From Desulfopila aestuarii DSM 18488 (GTDB lineage: Bacteria > Desulfobacterota > Desulfobulbia > Desulfobulbales > Desulfocapsaceae): 64,000 nt of DNA. Below, one piece after another: positions 33,855 to 43,490 of this stretch. Where the stretch lies: positions 1 through 64,000 of the forward strand of contig NZ_FRFE01000027.1 in NCBI RefSeq assembly GCF_900143695.1. Reading direction: 5' to 3'. A program made the translations under genes and the position numbers. Positions within the stretch are counted from its first letter, which is position 1. Every line of letters starts with the position of its first letter. The notes under the pieces were generated by a model. That model saw nothing but the letters and a program-made list of their open reading frames with translations, did no database searches and was not told the origin of the DNA.

Positions 33855-35849
33855 TCAATCTGGGCTGGTGTTCGATTTTGCTACACTGATAAGATGTGGA
33901 CTGGCATGTATCTTCTGGTATAGAGTGGATCGGGCAATCCCAAGGCGCTTGGCAGATCGAGTAATATTGCCTCTCTCTTCTTCCAACACCATTGCAATAG
34001 CCGTATCTTCAACAATCTTGAGATACGATCGTTGATCATCTGGTTCTTGACGAATCGTTCTCTCAGCACGTTTTTTGAGTTTTTTCGTCATCCATGAGTG
34101 CTGTATCGATTCCGGAAGATGTTCTATTGCCAGCTTCTCCTTACCTAATGACATCAATACCGCTCTCTCGATAGTGTTCCGTAATTCTCTGACATTCCCA
34201 CGCCATGAGTGCGACTCCAGTGCTTCGAAAAAAGGTTCGTCGGCAGAGAGTTCTGGCAGAACATAATCAGACTGCAGCATCCCAAGAAATTGTTTTGCTA
34301 ACAATTTGATGTCACCGCCACGTTTATGTAGAGGTGGGATTTCCAACGGGAAAGTTGCAATTCTATAGTAGAGATCTTCTCTGAAACGCCCTGCATTGAT
34401 CTCACTTTGAAGGTCTACTTTAGAGGCTGAAATAATTCGGATATCTACTGGAATTTCATTTACCCCACCTACACGAACAATGCTCTTTGATGAAAATGCC
34501 CTCAGCAACTTTACTTGAAAGCTAAGCGGCATTGCCTCCACCTCGTCTAAGAACAGTGTCCCACCAGAAGCAGCCTCCAGGCGCCCAGCCTTTCCCGCTT
34601 CACGAGCACCTGTAAAGGCACCAGGCTCATAGCCGAAAAGCTCACTTTCAATTATATCAGCAGGTATTGCCCCACAGTTAATAGCAACAAAAGGGTGCCT
34701 GCAACGATCACTTGCTGCATGAATTGCCTGGGCAAACAATTCTTTACCGGCTCCAGATTCTCCAACAAGCAAAACACTCGAGTTCGTGTTTGCAACCATG
34801 GAAGCGAGTTCTATTGCTTTTTGTATTTCCGGACAGTTTCCAATAATGTCATCAAATGTATAACTTGTTCTATTGGATTGAACAGCGGATAAGTTCATTA
34901 TTCTACTGCTTTCTTCAACCAGCAATAGTGTTTTTTCACCACCCCCAATCCTTCGAGTATTGACAAGAAAGGATTTCTTTCGTTTTCCAATAGTGATTGT
35001 ACATTCCCTGTCAGATAATTGCATATTATCTGCAGGTGCTGGAAGTTGATGAATAATCTGCTTGATTTTTTCAGTACGGATACCGCCTTTAATATTCGGC
35101 GCAATATTGAACATTTCGAGCACTTTCTGATTATAATCATCAATTTCACCAGAATTGCTCAGAGAAATAACACCCTGAGGAAGATATTCCATGATTGTAT
35201 TGAGTTGAGTATTGGAAATCTTCAGTGATTTTACAGTTCGAGAAAGGGCAATTTGCTTTTCTATCGACATCGCTACACTTTTTGTTAACCCAAGCGTTTG
35301 TCGATTTTGAGGAGCAGCATAACTTAGAATATTCAACGCTCCTAATAAGACTGATCCAGGAGCATATATCGGGGTAGCCGAGCAGTTCAGATTATGCAGG
35401 TTTCTATTAAAATGCTCACACCCCAAAACCTGAACTGGACGCTTGAGAGACAAACACAGTCCTGCAGCATTGGTACCAAGTGTGTCCAACCCCACATCAC
35501 ACCCGGCTACAAGACCATTCATTTCAGACTCTCTCATCAAGACAGGATCACCGCAGGAACAGAGGAAAAAGCCTTCGAAATCTATACAATCGATTCGCAT
35601 CCCGCTCCCTGCAATCACTTCATTAATCATCTCCATAAATGGCTTGGCCACTGCTATCAGTTCGGCTGAGCGTTGCAATATCATTTCGAGATCATCACAT
35701 CGGCTCATTTCACCGTAAGCGTCAACCCCTTTAGCCAGACAGTCTTCCCAGGAATTGAGTATTTCTGGACGCACCTGAACTGGATCTATAGGATTACCCG
35801 AGATCATATTTTGCCATTGTGTAAAGATAGATTCCCCAGAGTATTCCAT
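33855..35849 (-). CDS. AcoR-like sigma-54-dependent activator
   Basis: The 664-residue protein starts with the AcoR-type segment PEILNSWEDCLAKGVD. A GAF-like domain follows (about 50-210, including GLDTLGTNAAGLCL), then a PAS domain (about 215-320), then the sigma-54 AAA+ domain. The last shows Walker A GESGAGKE, EPGAFTGAR, LFLDEVEAM and FREDLYYRIAT. A Fis-type helix-turn-helix lies near the end (NITRSAKRLGIARSTLYQKI). AcoR-type proteins sense small organic molecules such as acetoin. Transcribed in the same direction just upstream of AOR-2, it most likely activates that gene in response to an aldehyde or related compound. Confidence 0.92.
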   Translation of the reverse strand: MEYSGESIFTQWQNMISGNPIDPVQVRPEILNSWEDCLAKGVDAYGEMSRCDDLEMILQRSAELIAVAKPFMEMINEVIAGSGMRIDCIDFEGFFLCSCGDPVLMRESEMNGLVAGCDVGLDTLGTNAAGLCLSLKRPVQVLGCEHFNRNLHNLNCSATPIYAPGSVLLGALNILSYAAPQNRQTLGLTKSVAMSIEKQIALSRTVKSLKISNTQLNTIMEYLPQGVISLSNSGEIDDYNQKVLEMFNIAPNIKGGIRTEKIKQIIHQLPAPADNMQLSDRECTITIGKRKKSFLVNTRRIGGGEKTLLLVEESSRIMNLSAVQSNRTSYTFDDIIGNCPEIQKAIELASMVANTNSSVLLVGESGAGKELFAQAIHAASDRCRHPFVAINCGAIPADIIESELFGYEPGAFTGAREAGKAGRLEAASGGTLFLDEVEAMPLSFQVKLLRAFSSKSIVRVGGVNEIPVDIRIISASKVDLQSEINAGRFREDLYYRIATFPLEIPPLHKRGGDIKLLAKQFLGMLQSDYVLPELSADEPFFEALESHSWRGNVRELRNTIERAVLMSLGKEKLAIEHLPESIQHSWMTKKLKKRAERTIRQEPDDQRSYLKIVEDTAIAMVLEEERGNITRSAKRLGIARSTLYQKIHASPHLISVAKSNTSPD

Positions 35850-35919
35850 ATCGATTCCGTGTTTCCATTACAATCCATTCATTGATGGACCAACTTCCCC
35901 TCTTCCTTCACACATTTTA

Positions 35920-36477
35920 TCAGTAGTCAATACCAGGCTGCGGCTCGATATCTTTACGGTAGGCATGCTTGATTTCGCATACTTCGCTGACGGTATCGGC
36001 TGCGGCAATGATATCGGGATGGGCACTGCGGCCTGTCATGACGAGGTGCAGCTCCGGCGGCCTTTGAGCTAAGATGCTGAGCACCTGGTCAAGATCCACA
36101 AGCTTCAATTCAAGTGCATTATTAATCTCATCAAGGATCAGCACCTGAAACTTTCCGGATGCCATCTTCTCTGCCACCAGCAACAGCGCCTCCTGTGCGT
36201 TTTTCCGGTGTTCTTCATAGGGATAAGGGTTACCCTGAATACCGCAAAAGCCTTTGCCGGTGGCGGTCAGTTCCACCAGGTCGCCTAGCAACTTTACTCC
36301 ATCCCATTCCCCGCTATAGATGTCACCTTTCATGAACTGGATGATACATACCTTCAAACCGTGGCCGGCGGAGCGCAGCGCCATTCCCATGGCACTGGTG
36401 GTTTTCCCTTTACCATTACCTGTAATGACCACAACCAGCCCCTGCCGTTTTTTGGGTTCCAGCCTGGTAATTTCCAT
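35920..36477 (-). CDS. cobO: Cob(I)yrinic acid a,c-diamide adenosyltransferase
   Basis: This enzyme attaches the adenosyl group to cobalt in corrinoids. The CobO/BtuR-type protein of 185 residues has the P-loop GNGKGKTTSAMGMALRS near residue 20, VCIIQFMKG, ILDEINNALEL and VMTGRSAHPDII. I start at ATG 36477 (GGGGGGAAG before it); the frame is open 26 codons further without a domain. It is 22 bases from a small coiled-coil gene. It is one of two corrinoid-related genes in the window, the other being the riboswitch-linked bzaF candidate at 52184. Confidence 0.93.
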   Translation of the reverse strand: MEITRLEPKKRQGLVVVITGNGKGKTTSAMGMALRSAGHGLKVCIIQFMKGDIYSGEWDGVKLLGDLVELTATGKGFCGIQGNPYPYEEHRKNAQEALLLVAEKMASGKFQVLILDEINNALELKLVDLDQVLSILAQRPPELHLVMTGRSAHPDIIAAADTVSEVCEIKHAYRKDIEPQPGIDY

Positions 36478-36499
36478 TCTTCCCCCCTCTTGCCCTATT

Positions 36500-36715
36500 T
36501 TACTTCCCAAACCCCTGAAATTTATTTCTGAACTTCCCTGATTCCTTCTCGCCATCCAGCATCCGCTTGATCATCTCCATCTCTTTTTTCGCCTGACGCA
36601 ACTCACCACGCAAGAGATCCTGATCGGCTAGAGATGCTGCTGCCATTTCCTTTTCCAGTTTATCGACCTGCTGCTGTGCCCGGTACAGATCACGGGCAAT
36701 TGCTCGAATAGACAT
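36500..36715 (-). CDS. Small coiled-coil protein
   Basis: The 71-residue protein is almost wholly alpha-helical, with heptad-like spacing from residue 10 to 55 (RAQQQVDKLEKEMAAASL, RGELRQAKKEMEMIKRML) and a basic glycine-rich end. AGAGGA precedes the ATG. It lies directly upstream of cobO in the same direction and may share its transcript. I recognise no family name. It may be a structural or scaffold peptide. Confidence 0.65.
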   Translation of the reverse strand: MSIRAIARDLYRAQQQVDKLEKEMAAASLADQDLLRGELRQAKKEMEMIKRMLDGEKESGKFRNKFQGFGK

Positions 36716-36943
36716 ATTCCTCTCTATTGCTGTCGTTTACGTTTTCCCTGTTGAATCTACGGCCTTCTTTTGTTTCCGATACCACACCAACGTAATATTT
36801 ACCTATACCCAGCATGAATAGAATGTTGCCATTACCCCTCTTCGTCAATAACATGACAAAAAGAACCTTAACACAACAGACTGCACAAACAACGATTCTC
36901 AATTTCAACAAACGAACAATCACTTTTTCAACGGAGACTGCTC

Positions 36944-37633
36944 ATGCGCTACACTATACTCGCTGTTACCCTTCTCCTACTGTTGCCGCTCAACTCTTTT
37001 TCCAAGGGAGACAGCCGGACAATCCTGGTGAACGGAACAGCAACCATCACTGCCAAGGCGGAACTCGCAACAATCCAGACGCAATTGAAAGTGATCAGCC
37101 CAACGGTGGAGGAGAGCTACGCCGCAGTCACTCAGACACTTACGGATATTGCTAAAGCTGTGCAGCCACTCGGCATCGAAAAGGAGAACCTCATAACATC
37201 CACCATCATTCAGGGAACGGAATATGGATGGCAGAACAACACCCGGACAATTCTCGGCTACTACTCAGCCTGCACCCTGGGTATCAAAATACCTCAAATT
37301 AGCGACACCTTCAGGGTCCACGCAAAACTTGCCAGCTTCCAGAATCTCATGATCGGTGAAACCGAATACGGCAGAAACGACGAACCACAGATGCGGATTA
37401 CCGCCTTGCAACAAGCCCTGCAGGACGCAAAAGCCAAAGCACAGGCCATGGCGGAAACACTGGGCACAAAACTCGGTGAAGTGCACCACATCCAGGAGGC
37501 GGAAGCCATGCCTTTTCGCCCAATGAGCAGAGAAGTTCAACTTGCTGCTGCCCCTGTCGATCCCGGCGATGTGACCACCACTGGCACAATATCCATCACT
37601 GGCAACGTTTCTGTGGAATTTGCGTTACAATAG
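36944..37633 (+). CDS. SIMPL-domain (DUF541) periplasmic protein
   Basis: A signal peptide (residues 1-20, ending NSFS) is followed by the SIMPL domain: ILVNGTATITAKAELATIQT, the tyrosine-rich GYYSACTLGIKI, and the helix QALQDAKAKAQAMAETLG. The length of 229 residues is standard. SIMPL proteins lie in the periplasm or outer membrane and have been linked to stress and oxidative damage, but their reaction is unknown. It is a single gene, convergent with the hydroxyacid dehydrogenase. Confidence 0.88.
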   Translation: MRYTILAVTLLLLLPLNSFSKGDSRTILVNGTATITAKAELATIQTQLKVISPTVEESYAAVTQTLTDIAKAVQPLGIEKENLITSTIIQGTEYGWQNNTRTILGYYSACTLGIKIPQISDTFRVHAKLASFQNLMIGETEYGRNDEPQMRITALQQALQDAKAKAQAMAETLGTKLGEVHHIQEAEAMPFRPMSREVQLAAAPVDPGDVTTTGTISITGNVSVEFALQ

Positions 37634-37720
37634 ACTTCCTTCAGATTCTAGCCTTTCAGGATAACACATCAATCATGTGTCCTTTTACATACAATACCCT
37701 CACCGAAAAAAACCTACTCC

Positions 37721-37752
37721 CTGTCGAGACGCTATCGCAGTCGTCTCGACAG
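37721..37752 (-). terminator. Rho-independent terminator of the hydroxyacid dehydrogenase gene
   Basis: CTGTCGAGACG and CGTCTCGACAG enclose ten bases, starting five bases after the gene's stop. T residues follow the stem a few bases later on the minus strand. Confidence 0.75.
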
Positions 37753-37757
37753 GAATA

Positions 37758-38705
37758 TCAGTTATTCACCACCCGCACTCCCGTCCCCGCTCGCCACGCA
37801 GTAATATTTTCCACCGTATGATCAACCAAACGTTGCCGCGCCTCTTCACTGGCCCAGGCAACATGAGGCGTAACGATCAAATTGGGAAGTTCAGTATCAA
37901 GCAAGGGATTGCCGTCCTTGGGCGGCTCAACTGTGAGTACATCAACAGCTGCACCACCAATGGTGCCATTCTTGAGAGCCTCGACGAGTGCATCCTCATC
38001 GACAATTCCCCCACGGGCCGCATTGACCAGAAACGCCGTGGGCTTCATCATCGCCAACTCCTTAATACCTATAAGCCCCCGGGTATGTTCGTTTAAGGGA
38101 CAGTGCAAAGTCAGCACATCGACCAGAGGCAGGATCTCTACCAGAGAGGGGCGTGTATCGTCGGTGCTGCCGGGGCGCGCCGCCACGACCACCCGCATGC
38201 CAAACGCCTCGGCAATTGCCGCTACCCCTTTTCCGAGATTACCGAAACCGACAATACCGAGGGTTTTGCCTTTTAACTCGGTGATGGGAAAATCGAGAAA
38301 GCAGAACTGGCCGGCTTTTTGCCAGCGACCAGCCCGCACGGCGCCATGATATCGCAACAGGCTGGTGTGGAGGGCAAGGATGCTTGTAAAAACATGCTGT
38401 ACCACCGAATCGGTGCCATATGCCTGGCAGTTGCACACGGTGACCCCAAGCTCACGTGCCGCCTGCAGATCGACACAGTCAGTACCGGTGGCAACAACAC
38501 ATATCAGTCTCAACGTCGGGTTTGCGACGAGAATCTCACGGGTGATCCGAGCCTTGTTCAAAATGACAAGCTCTGCTCCGGCTATTCTACTGCTTATCTC
38601 ATTGGACGCTGTCCACTGATACATCTTCAGCCCCCCGCATACCCGGCGCAACTCATCCAGCTGACAATTTTCCAGACCTTCCGCATCAAGGAATACTGAT
38701 CCCAT
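37758..38705 (-). CDS. D-2-hydroxyacid dehydrogenase (NAD-dependent)
   Basis: The 315-residue enzyme interconverts a 2-hydroxy acid and its 2-oxo acid. It has the Rossmann motif GIVGFGNLGKGVA near residue 150. The catalytic Arg lies in NAARGGIVDE near 235, the Glu in VDVLTVEPP near 263 and the His in TPHVAWAS near 283. The sequence resembles glycerate/hydroxypyruvate reductases of the HprA type more than lactate dehydrogenases. A good ribosome-binding site (AAGGAG) supports the start. Confidence 0.92.
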   Translation of the reverse strand: MGSVFLDAEGLENCQLDELRRVCGGLKMYQWTASNEISSRIAGAELVILNKARITREILVANPTLRLICVVATGTDCVDLQAARELGVTVCNCQAYGTDSVVQHVFTSILALHTSLLRYHGAVRAGRWQKAGQFCFLDFPITELKGKTLGIVGFGNLGKGVAAIAEAFGMRVVVAARPGSTDDTRPSLVEILPLVDVLTLHCPLNEHTRGLIGIKELAMMKPTAFLVNAARGGIVDEDALVEALKNGTIGGAAVDVLTVEPPKDGNPLLDTELPNLIVTPHVAWASEEARQRLVDHTVENITAWRAGTGVRVVNN

Positions 38706-38837
38706 CCCTACTCCTTACGTTTTGCAAACATTCATCGTCGTTGCCTGATAACCACCCAACCTGATCGGCAACGATTCGTTTTCGCACATTACCTCGCACT
38801 GCCGTGCGTTTTCTGCGCGTGTACCATTCAATACATC

Positions 38838-39257
38838 TCAACTCTGCAGCTCTTCAAATCCCGTATATTGCTGTTCAAATATCTCTCTGCCATTTTGCAG
38901 AAATCTTTGCAAATCCCAGGATTCGCCTGTCAGCAGGTGCTCATATTCCGGCCTGAAGACATATACCATGGCTTCCAGGCTCTTTTGATCGTTCTTTCCC
39001 ATAACCGTTACCGGCTCACGGCTATACATCTTCCCTTCAAAGGCATCAAGCCGTCGTAAAGCCTCCGGCCCCACATCGAGATACAGTATTCCATCTACAC
39101 TGCTACCGTCTTGTACGGTCACACCCGGGTATTGCTCCCCCTGAACCCCATACCGAACATACCCTTCCAGCGAAACCTCTACACTTTGCAGGGTACACCC
39201 GGCAACCTGATGCATTATTTCCGGAACCATCAGTGTTCCGTAGGTGAACAGATTCAT
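38838..39257 (-). CDS. Gamma-glutamylcyclotransferase-like protein
   Basis: The 139-residue protein has the GGCT fold with FTYGTLMVPEIM at the start and the catalytic glutamate region DAFEGKMYSREPVTV near residue 70. Such enzymes cyclise gamma-glutamyl amines or act on glutathione-like dipeptides, releasing 5-oxoproline. The ATG at 39257 is preceded by AAGGA. A GTG one codon earlier is less likely. It lies alone between two divergent genes. Confidence 0.86.
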   Translation of the reverse strand: MNLFTYGTLMVPEIMHQVAGCTLQSVEVSLEGYVRYGVQGEQYPGVTVQDGSSVDGILYLDVGPEALRRLDAFEGKMYSREPVTVMGKNDQKSLEAMVYVFRPEYEHLLTGESWDLQRFLQNGREIFEQQYTGFEELQS

Positions 39258-39432
39258 CACAATCCTTTTTTGAAAACGCTATTATGTCAGCAAAGCGTGG
39301 GGGGCTTTAGATTCCCAGCATTGAAAAATCATGTTTATTACGGTATCAACCAAACAGAACCATGGCCATTTTCTACCCACACCGAGCTTTCCGTACAAAC
39401 TTATTGAGGCAACTCTCGAAACATATACCGCC

Positions 39433-39975
39433 ATGATCTCAAAGATGTCATTACCTAAAACCATTCTCTTGCGGCTGCTACCGGCCGTCATCCTTCTTGT
39501 TCCACTGGTTCTTCCTTCAGGATGCGCCAGGCGCGAAGTCAGGTATATTCCACGCTCCGGTTACGATTTACCTGTCGATGCAGCCTCCACCAGAAAAGCA
39601 CTGCAGCAATTCTACCACAACTGGCAAGGCATTCCCTATCAGATCGGTGGCATGTCACCTGCGGCGGTAGACTGCTCAGGACTTGCAGCCATTGCCTATA
39701 ATGATATTTTTGGTATAAAACTGCCGCGCACGGTAGATGAACAGGCCAGCTATGGCCGAAAAATCCCAAATGATACTCTCCATCCTGGCGATCTTCTGTT
39801 TTTCAAAACCGGAATTTTCCAGAAACATGTTGGGATCTTCTTTGAGAAAAACCGATTTATTCATGCATCGTCCACCAAAGGCGTAATGATTTCCAGCCTG
39901 GACGAGCCCTACTGGCAGGACAACTTTGTCAAAGCGACCCGGATTTACAACTACAAACACACCGCATCGCGCTGA
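39433..39975 (+). CDS. NlpC/P60 endopeptidase lipoprotein
   Basis: The product has a lipoprotein signal (lipobox PSGC, about residue 30) and a C-terminal NlpC/P60 cysteine peptidase domain. The catalytic Cys is in DCSGLAAIAY near 78, the His in HVGIFF near 127, and a third residue in RFIHAS near 136. These enzymes cut peptide links in peptidoglycan. I start at ATG 39433. The frame is open to 39331, but the leader residues there do not resemble a signal peptide. It faces away from darP, with convergent ends. Confidence 0.88.
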   Translation: MISKMSLPKTILLRLLPAVILLVPLVLPSGCARREVRYIPRSGYDLPVDAASTRKALQQFYHNWQGIPYQIGGMSPAAVDCSGLAAIAYNDIFGIKLPRTVDEQASYGRKIPNDTLHPGDLLFFKTGIFQKHVGIFFEKNRFIHASSTKGVMISSLDEPYWQDNFVKATRIYNYKHTASR

Positions 39976-40018
39976 CAATAGCCGGATTACTTACCAACCT
40001 AGTATCGATCGTCGCCGG

Positions 40019-40567
40019 CTAGCTTAATCTGCCTCGTAGTTCATCCTGGTCGATGGCCGCCTTGATCATTCGGAACAACTCCCGATAATGGGCCCTGTTC
40101 CTGGTCTTGACGTAGCTGTAGGTTATTTTACGAATATCGCCTTCAGGCAGGTCAGGATAACGCTCTACGGCAGCAGTGATTTCGGGGCTTGACCAGTCCA
40201 TATCCCAGACGTCTTGTTCCTGCCTGGCAGCATCGTGACTGCGCACAGCCTCGTTGATGATGGCGTCTCGAATCCTCTCCCCCTCGTGAAAGGTCTTTTG
40301 CGTTTTCAGATTGGAGCCTTTGCGTTCTGCCAGGAAATCATAGATCTCGGTCAACGGTTCCATGCGAATCAGCTTGGCCAGATATTTCACCTGGCGCTTC
40401 CGCGCTCCGCCCTTCACCCCACGGATGGCCCGGATCTCCGACTTAACTTCCTCACTGCACGGCAATTTTTTCAGATCGTTGTCGGTAAAATCGGCAAGCT
40501 CCGCCGCGACCTGTTCCGTCTGTTTAAACTGCCGTTTTACTTCTGACCTGCTCAAATTTTCTGTCAT
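40019..40567 (-). CDS. darP: DarP/YjgA ribosome-associated protein
   Basis: The 182-residue protein matches the DUF615 family: LSRSEVKRQFKQTEQVAAEL, LPCSEEVKSEIRAIRGVKGG, ARKRQVKYLAKLIR and the C-terminal YVKTRNRAHYRELFRMI. DarP associates with the 50S subunit during its assembly. ATG 40567 is used; a TTG three codons upstream is also in frame. It lies downstream of gpmI on the same strand, 60 bases away. Confidence 0.92.
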   Translation of the reverse strand: MTENLSRSEVKRQFKQTEQVAAELADFTDNDLKKLPCSEEVKSEIRAIRGVKGGARKRQVKYLAKLIRMEPLTEIYDFLAERKGSNLKTQKTFHEGERIRDAIINEAVRSHDAARQEQDVWDMDWSSPEITAAVERYPDLPEGDIRKITYSYVKTRNRAHYRELFRMIKAAIDQDELRGRLS

Positions 40568-40629
40568 TATGGACAAACTCCCGCACCATGCAGGTGCATA
40601 TTCAATGCTATTCGTAGTTAGTATTCGCT

Positions 40630-42261
40630 CTAATTTTTGGAGATTGCCAAAAGCGACGGTTCATATTCTTTCGGCGGGGCAAATCCCAGCAGCACACAGA
40701 TGGTGGCTGCCACATTTGCAAGCCCGGCACCCTCGACTCCAGTCTTTGCCAGCACATTGGCCTTGCTAAAATCCTTGACGATAAACGGCACAGGGTTGAG
40801 GGTATGAGCAACCATGGGGGTACGTTTGCCTTTTTTCTCGGTCCACATACAGTCGGCATTACCATGGTCGGCAGTGACTATCGCCACGCCACCTGCCCGC
40901 TCCACTTCTTTTAGCAGGCGAGAAAGGCACATATCTACTGTTTCCACGGCAATTCGGATAGCCTCAGGAACCCCGGTATGACCAACCATATCGCAGTTTG
41001 CAAAGTTCAACCTGATAAATTTGGCTTTACCACCGCGCAGCTGGGTGATCACCTTATCGGTAATCTCTGCTGCCTTCATCCATGGTCGTTCGTTAAACGG
41101 CACCAGGTCGGAGCCAACCTCTTCATAGATCTCCAGATCTTTATCAATATAGCCCGAACGGTTGCCGTTCCAGAAATAGGTAACATGGCCAAATTTCTGG
41201 GTCTCAGAAATGGCATACGATGTTACGCCTGCCGCACAGAGATACTCGCTGAGAGTTTTGTCAATCGCCGGCGGCTCAACAAGATAGTTCTTAGGAATCT
41301 GGGCGTCACCGTCATACTGCATCAATCCGGCATAGAACACATTGGGACGTGTGACCCGGTCGAAAATGGCAAAATCATCTTCTTCAAAGGCGCGTGAAAT
41401 CTCAATGGCCCGATCGCCACGAAAATTAAAGAAGACCACCCCATCACCGTCCTCAATCGTTCCCACCGGAGCCCCCTCTTCAACCACCACAAAGCTCTCC
41501 ATGTACTGGTCGGTAATGGCCGCGTCTTCGTTGTAATAGGTTTGGATCGCCTCGCTGGCACTACCGAACTGCCGACCTTTACCAAGCACATGGGCATTCC
41601 AGCCATAGCGGACGACATCCCAATTGGCGTTGTAACGGTCCATTGTGGTGATCATCCGGCCGCCGCCTGAGGCAATCCGATAATCTCGACCTTCCTGGGA
41701 TAACTCAGCCAATTTTTCTTCGAGCGGTAAAATGAAATCCAGCGCGCTCTTCGGTCCGACATCTCGTCCATCAAGCAGTGCATGAACCCGCACCCTCTTC
41801 ACCTCCTGATCGGCACACGCCTCTAGCAATGCATAGAGCTGCTTGATATGACTATGGACATTACCGTCGGACACCAGCCCGATAAAATGCAAGGTTCCGC
41901 CTGCCTCGGCTCTTCCCATCAACTCCGACCAGGCCTTGCCGCGAAAAACTTCGCCTGTGGCCAGGGCCTCATTTACCAACCTTGCCCCCTGGGCAAAGAC
42001 TCGCCCAGCTCCCAGAGCATTATGCCCCACTTCCGAGTTCCCCATGTCATCATCTGACGGTAGGCCGACCGCTTTACCATGAGCATTCAGGGTCATCGTC
42101 AGTGGTTCCTGCATCAAACTGTCCAGCATCGGAGTATTGGCAACGTAGACCCCGTCACGCTCGTCGTGTGATCCTACACCAACACCATCCATGATAATCA
42201 AGACAACAGGACCATCGAAACGCGAATAGCCATCAAGTGAATTTAAACGTAAAGCGGTCAT
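40630..42261 (-). CDS. gpmI: 2,3-bisphosphoglycerate-independent phosphoglycerate mutase
   Basis: GpmI interconverts 3- and 2-phosphoglycerate using two manganese ions. The 543-residue protein has LIIMDGVGVG near the N-terminus and the phosphoserine motif DMGNSEVGHNALGAG near residue 73. HALLDGRDVGPKSA and the metal ligands in VGHTG and TADHGNAD follow. It is slightly longer than the usual 510-515 residues. A GGAG site precedes the ATG. Confidence 0.96.
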   Translation of the reverse strand: MTALRLNSLDGYSRFDGPVVLIIMDGVGVGSHDERDGVYVANTPMLDSLMQEPLTMTLNAHGKAVGLPSDDDMGNSEVGHNALGAGRVFAQGARLVNEALATGEVFRGKAWSELMGRAEAGGTLHFIGLVSDGNVHSHIKQLYALLEACADQEVKRVRVHALLDGRDVGPKSALDFILPLEEKLAELSQEGRDYRIASGGGRMITTMDRYNANWDVVRYGWNAHVLGKGRQFGSASEAIQTYYNEDAAITDQYMESFVVVEEGAPVGTIEDGDGVVFFNFRGDRAIEISRAFEEDDFAIFDRVTRPNVFYAGLMQYDGDAQIPKNYLVEPPAIDKTLSEYLCAAGVTSYAISETQKFGHVTYFWNGNRSGYIDKDLEIYEEVGSDLVPFNERPWMKAAEITDKVITQLRGGKAKFIRLNFANCDMVGHTGVPEAIRIAVETVDMCLSRLLKEVERAGGVAIVTADHGNADCMWTEKKGKRTPMVAHTLNPVPFIVKDFSKANVLAKTGVEGAGLANVAATICVLLGFAPPKEYEPSLLAISKN

Positions 42262-42865
42262 TTCTACTCCAATTCATTAGTATTCTGTACAGGGAAAAGC
42301 AAAACAACCCAAAGGGCCTCATCTATCAAGCCACTTTTTCCCGAAACGGGTGCATTAGTAGTGCAAGTTCCTGACGAGCAATAAAAAAACATTTTCAGGC
42401 AAAAGTAGTCGCTGACAATGCGGTCGGCAGGATGCAACTGACAGAGGACAGCAATACCGCACCGTGTGAAATGTATCCAGTATTCGATACCATATAGAAT
42501 GCCCCAGGCGCAACGGTTGTACATAGCACCAAAGCATTTCTGGCCTCTCTAACCATAAAATTTTCCCAACTATAAGCATTGCCGTAAGACTTCACAGCCT
42601 ATCAAAAGTAAAAAAAATCCTGCTACTCCACCTACATCTGTATAACGTTGACATACTGGTAGAATACCACTGCCCCTCAACAGATATGCCTTACAACAAA
42701 ACCAGGTAATAACTCTCCATTTGACTCCATACAGGTTATTTTTCGAAATATTCACCGGGTTTTTTTATTTATGAACAGAACCTGTTCTGTTATTGTAATC
42801 ATGTGTATCATATACTGGAGTTAGCAAACGACAAGGCCTGAAGGGCCCATAAATCTTCAACAGAG
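42262..42865. other. 0.6 kb intergenic region upstream of the AOR-3 operon
   Basis: No gene is supported; frames on both strands are short and without family signals. It includes an 18-base palindrome at 42774-42791 that could be the operator for the operon that follows. A well-spaced sigma-54 promoter was not found here, unlike the other two AOR groups. Confidence 0.45.
42774..42791 (+). promoter_or_regulatory. Palindromic operator candidate
   Basis: AACAGAAC and GTTCTGTT are separated by two bases, 75 bases before the first gene of the cofactor/AOR-3 operon. The size and symmetry fit a dimeric repressor site. The regulator is unknown. Confidence 0.45.
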
Positions 42866-43489
42866 ATGCGGCTCGACAGCATAACCAATTGCATGAAAAC
42901 ACAGCTTAGCGACACACCAACGTTTACACTTTACACCACGATAGAAGCCATAGACAGGTTCACCTCATTGCTGCAGACGGGAATAATAGTTCCGGCAGCT
43001 CGTGGTGTCTCTATTGGAGCGTTTCTTGAAGCACTTCCAGGCTTTACAGCCAACTATATCACAGAGCAGGTACAGACAATCTTCCTCAACGGCACCGCCA
43101 CCGATGATATGGAAACCCCGTTGGACGGAGATGCCCCTGTTCTTGCCATCTCTGCGGCCATGCCGGGATTGGCCGGTGCTATTTTTCGCAGAAACAGCCT
43201 TCATGCCGCCCTGCGCACAGTTAAAAAAACGATGAAGAGCAACTCTGCCACTGACGAGATCACCGTAATCTTGAAACTATTCAACGCAATAGCCAGAGAC
43301 CGTGGGGTGCAACTCCTGCAAAACGGGGTAATAATAAAGGCCGCCAACGTCACCGCTTTTCTTGCCAACCGTGCACCGCTTATGCAGCTGTTGCTGGATG
43401 CTGAGGTGAACGGGAATCAAACGTCTTCCAGCTCACTTGCGCACTTACTCCCGACTTTCGACACGATTAAGCTTACATTTTGCAACTAA
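42866..43489 (+). CDS. Unknown protein heading the MoeA/AOR-3 operon
   Basis: I do not recognise a named family for this 207-residue protein. The N-terminal half shows YITEQVQTIFLNG, then DGDAPVLAISAAMPGLAGAIFRR. The pattern of a short strand with an asparagine-glycine turn, then GD and a strand ending in a glycine-rich stretch recalls MoaD/ThiS beta-grasp proteins, but this is only a resemblance. The C-terminal half is helical. It lies one base before MoeA, so it is translated with it. Start may be ATG 42866 or 42893. A role in metal-pterin maturation is inferred from company alone. Confidence 0.6.
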   Translation: MRLDSITNCMKTQLSDTPTFTLYTTIEAIDRFTSLLQTGIIVPAARGVSIGAFLEALPGFTANYITEQVQTIFLNGTATDDMETPLDGDAPVLAISAAMPGLAGAIFRRNSLHAALRTVKKTMKSNSATDEITVILKLFNAIARDRGVQLLQNGVIIKAANVTAFLANRAPLMQLLLDAEVNGNQTSSSSLAHLLPTFDTIKLTFCN

Positions 43490-43490
43490 C

